From: Collimonas fungivorans
GTDB taxonomy: Bacteria; Pseudomonadota; Gammaproteobacteria; Burkholderiales; Burkholderiaceae_D
DNA length: 64,000 bases
Assembly: GCF_001584145.1 (NCBI RefSeq)
Contig: NZ_CP013232.1
Span: forward strand, 2,294,001 to 2,358,000
Reading direction: 5' to 3'
Shown: positions 57,166-64,000 of the stretch, in pieces
Layout: every line of letters starts with the position of its first letter
How positions within the stretch are numbered: the stretch's first letter is position 1
The notes under the pieces: model-generated
Seen by the model: the letters and a program-made list of their open reading frames with translations, nothing else
Database searches by the model: none
What the model was told of the DNA's origin: nothing
Position numbers and translations under genes: made by a program

Positions 57166-57193
57166 GGGTGAGCGAAAGCTCGCCCATTTTTAT
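57166..57193 (+). terminator. Intrinsic terminator
   Basis: The stem GGGTGAGC/GCTCGCCC with a GAAA loop is followed by ATTTTTATTTT. It closes the lpd-lipoprotein transcript. Confidence 0.8.
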
Positions 57194-57287
57194 TTTCGGC
57201 GGCTTAATCAAAAAGCATGGTTGGTTTTTTGCTAAGCCGTGAAGCTGGCAAGCTGCTTTTGGCTTTTCATCAAGAATTGAACACACA

Positions 57288-58385
57288 ATGAACGTCTCAG
57301 AGTTTTACGAACAGGCGCTGACCCAGCGGGGCTTCCAGGCGGATGATGCGCAGCGGCGCGCGGTTGACCGCCTGCAGCAGGCCTACGATGAATGGGTCGA
57401 GTACAAGGCGCAGCGTTCCAATTCCTTCAAGCGCCTGATCCTGCGGCCGGATGTGCCGCGCGGCGTGTACATGTGGGGTGGGGTGGGGCGCGGCAAGTCG
57501 TTCCTGATGGACAGCTTTTATTCGGTGGTGCCGGTGGTGCGCAAGACGCGCCTGCATTTCCACGAATTCATGCGCGCGGTGCACCGCCAGCTGGACGAAC
57601 TCAAGGGCGTCGCCGATCCGCTGGATGAAGTGGCGAAACGGGTCGCGCGGAAATACCGGCTGATCTGCTTTGACGAATTCCATGTGTCCGACATCGCCGA
57701 CGCCATGATTCTCTACAACTTGCTGAAAGCCCTGTTCGACAACGGCGTGTCGTTCGTGATGACCTCCAACTACGAGCCGAGCACGCTGTATCCGGACGGT
57801 TTGCACCGCGACCGCATGCTGCCTACCATCAAGCTGTTGCAAGACAACCTGGACGTGATGAACATCGACGCCGGCATCGATTACCGCAAGCGCGCCCTGG
57901 AGCAGGTTGAGAGTTACCATTCGCCGCTCAATGCCGACACCGACCGCGCTTTGCGCCACGCCTTTGCCGGCGTTGCCGAGACCGCCGACGAAGATCCGAT
58001 AGTCGATATCGAAGCGCGTAAAATAAAGGCCTTGCGCCGCGCCGGCGGGGTGATCTGGTTCGATTTCAGCACCTTGTGCGGCGGCCCGCGTTCGCAAAAC
58101 GACTATCTCGAAATTGCCAGCCGCTTCCATACGGTGATATTGTCCGGTATCCCGCAGATGTCGGCGGCGATGTCGTCCGAAGCACGCCGGTTTACCTGGC
58201 TGATCGATGTGTTCTATGATCACAAGATCAAGCTGATCATGTCGGCCGCGGTGGCGCCGGACCAGTTGTACACGCAGGGCATGCTGGCCAACGAGTTTCA
58301 CCGCACCGTGTCGCGTATCATGGAGATGCAGTCGCGCGAGTATATGGATAGCGAGCGGCGTTCCGAGGCCGACTCTATTGTGTAA
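57288..58385 (+). CDS. zapE: AFG1-like ATPase ZapE
   Basis: A 365-residue P-loop ATPase of the AFG1/LACE1 family. Walker A is WGGVGRGKS (residues about 63-71), Walker B is RLICFDEFHVSDIADAMIL, and further family motifs are FVMTSNYEPSTLYPDGLHRD and the C-terminal SRIMEMQSREYM. In E. coli ZapE acts at the Z-ring during division under anaerobic or stress conditions; AFG1 relatives act in membrane protein turnover. The ATG at 57288 lacks a clear ribosome site. Confidence 0.93.
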   Translation: MNVSEFYEQALTQRGFQADDAQRRAVDRLQQAYDEWVEYKAQRSNSFKRLILRPDVPRGVYMWGGVGRGKSFLMDSFYSVVPVVRKTRLHFHEFMRAVHRQLDELKGVADPLDEVAKRVARKYRLICFDEFHVSDIADAMILYNLLKALFDNGVSFVMTSNYEPSTLYPDGLHRDRMLPTIKLLQDNLDVMNIDAGIDYRKRALEQVESYHSPLNADTDRALRHAFAGVAETADEDPIVDIEARKIKALRRAGGVIWFDFSTLCGGPRSQNDYLEIASRFHTVILSGIPQMSAAMSSEARRFTWLIDVFYDHKIKLIMSAAVAPDQLYTQGMLANEFHRTVSRIMEMQSREYMDSERRSEADSIV

Positions 58386-58429
58386 GTACCGCTGTAAAGA
58401 AAATAACGTATAGAAATGGATAGGTTTAC

Positions 58430-59257
58430 GTGGAATTTGCCTCTTTGATCCTGGCCCCTTTGTCACCATCGCCAGCAGCAGCGCTGCGGCGCCCGCTCTT
58501 GCTGGGCACGGCCGCGCTGCTGCTGGCGCTGTCCGCCGGCGTGCAAGCCGCGGACGCCGCACTGAAGCCGGTTGACCAGCCGGCCGCCGAACTGAGCGCG
58601 CGCTACCCGCTGGAAACCCTGACTTCGGTGGAAACCGCGAACAAGGCGCTGACCGATGTCGCCGACGCCAAGGCTGAGGTCGAAGCGCGCGACCTGGAAC
58701 AGCGGCGCGCCTGCTACCAGAAATTCTTCGTCAACCATTGCCTGGACATCGCCAAGGAACAGCGGCGCCAGGCCATGAAGACCATCCGTCCGGTAGATAT
58801 CACCGCTAACGCTTTCTTGCGCAAGGACCGCGCCGATGAGCGCGACAAGGCGCTGGAAGTGCACGATGCCGCACAGCCGGCGGAAGCGGCGCAGAAAGCC
58901 CAGGACCAGCAGGCGAAAGAGCTGAGCAACGCCGAAAAGGTCAAGCAGGGTACGGCAAAAGAGAAGGAAGTCGCCGCCAATACCCGCAAGCACATGGGCG
59001 AGGCCGACAAGCGGGTGGCCGACCACAACGCCAAGTTGCAAAAAGCGCAGCAGGATGAGGCGGCCAAGGCCTCGGAGCGGGCAGCGAATGTGGCCGCTTT
59101 CGAAAGAAAAGCCAAGGAATCCGCAGCACGCCAGAAGGAAGTCGCCGACAACAAGGCAGCCAAGGCCAAGGATCTGGCTGCCAAGAAGGCTGCCGCCGCA
59201 CCTGCGGCGCCGGCAGCGCCAGCAGCATCGACACCGCCGCCGGCTTCCGCGCCGTAA
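58430..59257 (+). CDS. Secreted Ala/Lys-rich coiled-coil protein
   Basis: A 275-residue protein starting at GTG 58430 with GGATAGG upstream. It has a long N-terminal signal sequence (PLLLGTAALLLALSAGVQAA), a short domain with a Cys pair (RRACYQKFFVNHCLDIAKEQ), and a long Ala/Lys/Glu-rich coiled coil (about 125-255) ending in a Pro/Ala tail. No family is recognised. It probably acts in the periplasm or envelope. It follows zapE by 44 bp and may be in the same transcript. Confidence 0.72.
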   Translation: MEFASLILAPLSPSPAAALRRPLLLGTAALLLALSAGVQAADAALKPVDQPAAELSARYPLETLTSVETANKALTDVADAKAEVEARDLEQRRACYQKFFVNHCLDIAKEQRRQAMKTIRPVDITANAFLRKDRADERDKALEVHDAAQPAEAAQKAQDQQAKELSNAEKVKQGTAKEKEVAANTRKHMGEADKRVADHNAKLQKAQQDEAAKASERAANVAAFERKAKESAARQKEVADNKAAKAKDLAAKKAAAAPAAPAAPAASTPPPASAP

Positions 59258-59279
59258 AGGCGGTCAGCCGCGCGGCTTA

Positions 59280-60086
59280 TTACACCGCGCGGCGCATTTT
59301 CTTGACGGTATAGTTCTGCGCTTCCTTGGGCAGCGCCACCAGCTTGACGATCGCAAAAGTGCAATTGTCGGCTGCGTGGCCTTCAGCCCGTTTGCGGGTC
59401 TTGGTGATCAGCATTTCAGCGGCATCGCGCGGCTTGTTCATGGCGATGGCGGCGCCCAGCTCGTCTTCCGTGAAGTAGTGCCACAGCCCGTCCGAGCACA
59501 GCAGGAAAGCGTCGCCGGCCTTGAGGCCGGTATGGCGGCTGATGCTGACCTGGGGCGTATCGGTGCTTGAGCCCAGCGCGTTGAGCAGGATGTTGGAGAG
59601 ATTGTGCGATTTCGCTTCGCTGCGCGACAGCTTGCCTTCGCTCACCAGTTTCTCGACATAGGAATGATCGATGGTGTGCTCGGCGAAATTGGGGCCGTCG
59701 AAGCGGTACAGGCGCGAATCGCCGACATGGCCCCAGGTGGCCGTGCCATCCGGCGACAGCACCAGGATCACCATGGTGGTGTGCGGATCCTTGTCGTTGG
59801 AAAAGCCGCTCAGCTTGATGACGGTGTGGGTCTCCAGCGCGATGTTATGCAGCATGGTCTCGACATTGTCGATCAGGGGCGAGAAACCTTCGAATATCTG
59901 CTTGGCGGTGCAGATCACCTGCTCGGCAGCCAGCGCGCCGCCGCTGCGGCCGCCCATGCCGTCGGCGAGTACTGCCATCATGTAACCCGGTGCTTTGGGG
60001 GCGGTGAATAATGCGGTCCGGTCCTGTTGTTCCTGGCGGTCGCCGATGTGTTGGCCGGTGCCGGCTTCGATCTTGTATTGGCTCAT
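59280..60086 (-). CDS. PP2C-type Ser/Thr protein phosphatase
   Basis: A 268-residue metal-dependent phosphatase with the PP2C motifs in order: GDRQEQQDR, MAVLADGMGG, ATWGHVGDSRLYR, FLLCSDGLWHYF and HAADNCTFAIV. The aspartates in these motifs bind Mg2+/Mn2+. The substrate is unknown, and no protein kinase gene is adjacent. I chose the ATG at 60086, which starts just before the domain (MSQYKIEAG); 60110 is the alternative, and neither has a clear ribosome site. It is convergent with the coiled-coil gene. Confidence 0.9.
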   Translation of the reverse strand: MSQYKIEAGTGQHIGDRQEQQDRTALFTAPKAPGYMMAVLADGMGGRSGGALAAEQVICTAKQIFEGFSPLIDNVETMLHNIALETHTVIKLSGFSNDKDPHTTMVILVLSPDGTATWGHVGDSRLYRFDGPNFAEHTIDHSYVEKLVSEGKLSRSEAKSHNLSNILLNALGSSTDTPQVSISRHTGLKAGDAFLLCSDGLWHYFTEDELGAAIAMNKPRDAAEMLITKTRKRAEGHAADNCTFAIVKLVALPKEAQNYTVKKMRRAV

Positions 60087-60248
60087 TCGTCTGGGTAGAT
60101 TAAACTGCATCCTGTTCTAGGTAATTCTGGATCCGGCATTAAATCGCCACTCACTCGCAGCAATGCAGCAAGAAGTTGATGGGAAATATTATACGCAGGA
60201 ATGATTTTCAACGTGTTTCCGTATGTTAACATTTTCCAACGCAAGAAT

Positions 60249-60455
60249 ATGACCATGATCGATCGAGAAGAAATCCTGCGCCGCATTATAGAACTTGAAG
60301 TCGAACATCGCGACCTGGATGCCGCCATTCATACCATGACGAATCAGGTCTTGCACGAAGAATTGCAATTGCGCCGCCTGAAAAAGCGCAAATTGCAGCT
60401 GAAAGACCAGATCACGCTGTTAAGAATGCAACTAATTCCCGACATCCCTGCCTGA
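60249..60455 (+). CDS. DUF465 family protein (YdcH-like)
   Basis: A 68-residue helical protein with the DUF465 signature: RIIELEVEHRDLDAAIHTMT and LRRLKKRKLQLKDQITLLRM. Its function is unknown; it probably forms a helical hairpin. ATGs at 60249 and 60255 are both possible. It is divergent from the PP2C gene and precedes dinG by 80 bp. Confidence 0.88.
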   Translation: MTMIDREEILRRIIELEVEHRDLDAAIHTMTNQVLHEELQLRRLKKRKLQLKDQITLLRMQLIPDIPA

Positions 60456-60535
60456 TAGCCCACCCCAAGGCTGGTAGGATGGTTATCCAGCCTCTGCTCA
60501 GTGTTAACCTCAGTTTTAATTTTAAGTAAGTTACC

Positions 60536-62614
60536 TTGACCGAAGATACATCCCCCCTTGCTGCCGAAGCTGCCGTTGTTCCCGCTGCAGCCGCCAGTAC
60601 GCCCGCCGGCGAGCACGACGCCGACATTGATCGCCTGTTTGCCAGCACCGGCCCGCTTGGACAGGCGGTCGGCGGCTTTCGTCCGCGCCAGGCGCAGACC
60701 GAGATGGCGAAAGCCATCGCCGACGCCATCGCCCAGCAGCGCACGCTGATTGCCGAAGCCGGCACCGGCACCGGCAAGACTTTCGCTTACCTGGTGCCGG
60801 CCCTGTTATGGGGTGGCAAGGTGATCGTTTCGACCGGCACCAAGAACCTGCAGGACCAGTTGTTCCTGCGCGACATCCCTACCGTGCGCAAGGCGCTCAG
60901 CGCGCCGGTCTCGGTGGCGCTGCTGAAGGGGCGCGCCAATTACGTTTGCCATTTCCATCTGGAGCGTACGCTGCAGAACGGCCGCATGACTTCGCGCGAG
61001 GACGTCGGCTACCTGCGCGAAATTTCCCGTTTCATGAAAACCACCTCGTCCGGCGACAAGGCGGAGCTGTCCAAGGTGCCGGAAACCGCGCCGATCTGGA
61101 ACCTGGTGACCTCGACCCGAGATACCTGCATGGGGGCCGAGTGCCAGTACTACCAGGATTGCTTCGTGATGAAGGCGCGCAAGGAAGCGCAGCAGGCCGA
61201 CGTGGTGGTGGTCAACCACCATCTGTTCTTTGCCGACGTCGCCTTGAAGGACACCGGCGTCGCCGAGCTGCTGCCTTCGGCCAACACCATCATCTTCGAT
61301 GAAGCGCACCAGTTGCCGGAGGTTGCCACTTTATTTTTTGGCAATACGGTCTCCACCTCGCAGATCCTGGAGCTGTGCCGTGATGTACTGGCAGAAGGCC
61401 TGTCGCATGCGCGCGACGGCGCCGACTGGGCGCAGGTAGTGCTGCCGGTGGAAAAGGCGGCACGCGACCTGCGCCTGGCTTTTCCGCAGGACGTGGTGCG
61501 GCTGGCGGTCAACCAGATCGCGGCGTCGAGCATATTTTTCCCGGCGCTGGAAACCATGCGCGCGCAGCTGCACGGCATGATCGCGGTCCTGGAAAAGCAG
61601 GCGGAGCGGGCCGAAACCATCGAGCAGTGCCGGACCCGCGCGGTCGAACTGGGTTACAAGCTGGACGGCTGGAACAGCGCCCCGGCGGCGGCCGGCAAGG
61701 CCCCGAAAAAAGCCAAGGCCGCCGCGGTAGCCGACGCGGAGGACGACGAAGGCAGCGTGCTGTGGGTGGAAGCTTTCTCCTCTTCCTTGCAGCTGCACCA
61801 GACACCGCTGTCGATCGCGCCGATTTTCAACAAGCAGCGTGAAGGCGTGGCGCGTTCCTGGATCTTCACCTCGGCCACGCTGGCAGTGAAGAACGACTTC
61901 CAGCACTACGCCTCGCAAATGGGCCTGTGGGACGAGCCGGCGCAATCCTGGCCCAGCCCCTTCGACTATGGCGAACAAGGCCTGCTATACGTGCCGCAGA
62001 ACCTGCCGCAACCGAATTCTCCAGACTATACCGACGCCGTCATCGACGCCGCGCTGCCGGTGATCGAAGCCTCGGGCGGCCGCGCATTCCTGCTGTGCAC
62101 CACAATCCGCGCAGTGAACCGCGCGGCCGAGCGGCTGCGCGCCGAATTCGAAGCGCGCCACCTGGATTTTCCCCTGATGGTGCAGGGCGAAGCCGGGCGC
62201 ACCGAACTGCTGGACCGTTTCCGCGCCGCCGGCAACGCCGTGCTGGTCGGCAGCCAGAGCTTCTGGGAAGGCGTCGACGTGCGCGGCGAGGCGCTGTCGC
62301 TGGTGATCATCGACAAGCTGCCGTTTTCGCCGCCCGACGATCCGGTGCTGGCGGCGCGAATAGACGCGCTGGAATCCAAGGGCATGAACGGTTTCATGCA
62401 TCACCAGCTGCCGGCGGCTATCATCAATCTGAAGCAGGGCGCCGGCCGCCTGATCCGCGACGAAACCGACCGCGGCGTGCTGATGATCTGCGATCCGCGC
62501 CTGATTTCCAAGGGTTACGGCCGCCGTATCTGGCAGAGCCTGCCGCCGTTCAAGCGGACCAGGGAACTGAGCGCGGTGCAGGCATTCTGGAGCGGTGCGG
62601 CGGTCGACAGCTAA
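60536..62614 (+). CDS. dinG: ATP-dependent DNA helicase, DinG/XPD family
   Basis: This 692-residue superfamily 2 helicase (5'-3') has an expected [4Fe-4S] cluster. It has a Q-like motif (FRPRQAQTEMAKAIADAI), Walker A in IAEAGTGTGKTFAYL, and Fe-S cysteines in RANYVCHFHLE and DTCMGAECQYYQDC. The DEAH box is at residue 255 (IIFDEAHQLPE). C-terminal motifs include VGSQSFWEGVDVRG and QGAGRLIRDETDRGVLMI. It unwinds R-loops and DNA structures in repair and replication. The start is TTG at 60536, because no ATG lies before the conserved region. Confidence 0.92.
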   Translation: MTEDTSPLAAEAAVVPAAAASTPAGEHDADIDRLFASTGPLGQAVGGFRPRQAQTEMAKAIADAIAQQRTLIAEAGTGTGKTFAYLVPALLWGGKVIVSTGTKNLQDQLFLRDIPTVRKALSAPVSVALLKGRANYVCHFHLERTLQNGRMTSREDVGYLREISRFMKTTSSGDKAELSKVPETAPIWNLVTSTRDTCMGAECQYYQDCFVMKARKEAQQADVVVVNHHLFFADVALKDTGVAELLPSANTIIFDEAHQLPEVATLFFGNTVSTSQILELCRDVLAEGLSHARDGADWAQVVLPVEKAARDLRLAFPQDVVRLAVNQIAASSIFFPALETMRAQLHGMIAVLEKQAERAETIEQCRTRAVELGYKLDGWNSAPAAAGKAPKKAKAAAVADAEDDEGSVLWVEAFSSSLQLHQTPLSIAPIFNKQREGVARSWIFTSATLAVKNDFQHYASQMGLWDEPAQSWPSPFDYGEQGLLYVPQNLPQPNSPDYTDAVIDAALPVIEASGGRAFLLCTTIRAVNRAAERLRAEFEARHLDFPLMVQGEAGRTELLDRFRAAGNAVLVGSQSFWEGVDVRGEALSLVIIDKLPFSPPDDPVLAARIDALESKGMNGFMHHQLPAAIINLKQGAGRLIRDETDRGVLMICDPRLISKGYGRRIWQSLPPFKRTRELSAVQAFWSGAAVDS

Positions 62615-62766
62615 TCGTCTGCACCTGGTCCGCACTTGTGGGAGGATGTGGTCTTCGGCGCGGCGATTTTGGCCTGGCGCGATCAGTTGCGATCGGCTAA
62701 GCTGCCCCTGACTGCTTGTCATCAGCATGTAACAATCCGGCTCTATTGTCGCAGTTCGTATTCTCA

Positions 62767-62786
62767 ACCGGCCTGGCCGGTTTTTC
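62767..62786 (+). terminator. Intrinsic terminator behind dinG
   Basis: The stem AACCGG/CCGGTT around CCTGG is followed by TTTTT. It lies 150 bp after the dinG stop codon and 30 bp before ppx. Confidence 0.65.
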
Positions 62787-62816
62787 TCGAACGCTCGTTT
62801 GGATAAAGGTAAGCAA

Positions 62817-64000
62817 TGTTTGCAGCAGTGGATTTGGGGTCTAACAGTTTCCGTTTGCATATAGGCAAATACAATGGCGACGCGATCCGCGTCATCAAGA
62901 GTGCGCGCGACCCGATCCGACTGGCTGCCGGCCTTGACGCCAAAGGTTACCTGACCGAACAGGCGATGCAGGTCGCGCTCGACTCGCTGTCGCGCTTCCG
63001 CAGCATCCTCGCCGACTACCAGCTGGAAGCAGTGCGGGTGGTGGCTACCAATACCTTGCGCGTGGCCAAGAACGCGGCGGAATTCCTGCCCATCGCCGAA
63101 CAAGTCATCGGCTATCCGATCGAGATCATTTCGGGCGAAGAAGAAGGCCGCCTGATCTACATGGGCGTCGCCAGCATGCTGCGCCTGCCGAACGAAAAGC
63201 GGCTGGTGCTGGACATCGGCGGCGGCTCCACCGAACTGATCCTGGGACGCGGCCAGCAGATCGAACGGGTGGAGTCGTTCGGCATCGGCACCGTCAACCA
63301 GAGCCTGGCTTTTTTTGCCGACGGCCAGATCACCGCCGAAGCCTATGACGCCGCGGTACTGTCCGCCCGCAGCCATTTCGAAGACGCGGCGCCGCCGTAC
63401 CGGCCGCAAAACTGGAGCCATGCTTACGGTTCTTCCGGCACCATCCGCGCCATCGCCGAGACCATCGAGAAAAACAGCCTGGGCGACCATCGCCTCTCAT
63501 ACACTAGCCTGGAAGCCTTGCGCACGCGTTTCGTCGAGTTTGGCCACGTCAGCCGCATCGACCTGCTGGGCATGAAGCCGGAGCGCGCCGCGGTCATGGT
63601 CGGCGGCCTGGCGGTATTGATCGGCCTGATGCAGGAACTTGGCATCGAAGTGATCCAGCCGATCGAAGCCGGCCTGCGCATGGGCGTGATGTGGGACCTG
63701 CAGCTACGCGGCACGCGCCTGGACCGGCGCGACCAGTCGGTGCACGATTTTTCCCAGCGCTTCCACGTCGACCAGCTGCGCGCCAGCCGGGTGGCCGAAA
63801 CCGCGACGTCGCTGTTCGAAATGCTCAAACCCAGCAGCGACGGCCTCAGCCAGTATCTGCACTGGAGCGCCTTGCTGCATGAAGTGGGGCTGGTAGTGTC
63901 GCAGAGCGGTTATCACAAGCATGCGGCTTACCTGATCGAGAACGCCGACCTGTCGGGCTTTACCACCCGCGAACAGCGCGCCATGAGCATGCTGATCCTG
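62817..64000 (+). CDS. ppx: Exopolyphosphatase (5' part; runs off window)
   Basis: It hydrolyses terminal phosphates from inorganic polyphosphate, or pppGpp in the related Gpp proteins. The 394 codons present show the ASKHA phosphatase domain: FAAVDLGSNSFRLHIGKY, IISGEEEGRLIYMGV, LVLDIGGGSTELILG, YGSSGTIRAIAET. The C-terminal HD-like domain (LHWSALLHEVGLVVSQSGYH, with the HE motif) then begins and is cut by the window edge. The ATG at 62817 follows AAAGGTAAGC. Confidence 0.94.

Overview
The window looks like chromosomal DNA of a GC-rich betaproteobacterium of the order Burkholderiales. Oxalobacteraceae is the best guess, and a Collimonas-like genus is an inference. The support is the order of the central-metabolism genes (acnA, a CitE-like lyase and mdh facing gntR, sdhCDABE, gltA, odhA, odhB, lpd), a DUF2863 gene, and a secreted chitin-binding protein. 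No rRNA and no CRISPR array was seen. One tRNA was found: tRNA-Pro with anticodon GGG.

Left part (1-17.8 kb): carbohydrate and stress functions. It opens with the 5' part of a cyclic beta-1,2-glucan synthase gene (ndvB-like, reverse strand). Next come an Nramp-family transporter with altered metal-site residues and a set of small stress-type proteins (ferritin-like, DUF883, DUF3309, CsbD, and a 25-residue membrane peptide). A sugar-phosphate group follows: 6-phosphogluconate dehydrogenase, phosphoglucomutase translationally coupled to a glucoamylase-like hydrolase, and a transketolase. After these lie a gamma-glutamyltranspeptidase-family enzyme, a lone glycosyltransferase, a chitin-binding lipoprotein with a possible lysozyme-like domain, and a secreted PQQ-type sugar dehydrogenase.

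Middle part (17.8-33.4 kb): an accessory island. It starts with a 5'-truncated pirin remnant. The main content is a contact-dependent growth inhibition (CDI) locus in the order cdiB-cdiA-cdiI. The CdiA stick is about 3,500 residues long, but its C-terminal nuclease toxin is out of frame. One extra base in a GGGG tract (31049-31052) would restore a 3,710-residue protein. Behind cdiI lie a broken IS21-type element and then what looks like a second, orphan toxin-tail plus immunity-gene cassette, bracketed by copies of a roughly 23-bp repeat. The island ends at tRNA-Pro. GC content and codon use drop sharply from about 30.5 to 33.3 kb, as is usual for exchangeable toxin/immunity modules.

Right part (33.5-64 kb): housekeeping genes. 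It holds an M14 carboxypeptidase, a pirin with a divergent LysR regulator, DUF2863, a MITE-like palindromic element, and the TCA-cycle super-cluster. In that cluster acnA, an MliC-like lysozyme inhibitor, a CitE-like lyase and mdh lie on the reverse strand; gntR, sdhCDABE, gltA and odhA-odhB-lpd lie on the forward strand. A 20-bp palindrome upstream of gntR is a likely operator. After these come a lipoprotein, zapE, a secreted coiled-coil protein, a PP2C phosphatase, a DUF465 protein, dinG, and the 5' part of ppx, which runs off the window. Two near-identical 48-bp REP-like repeats sit in this cluster, one of them between odhA and odhB.
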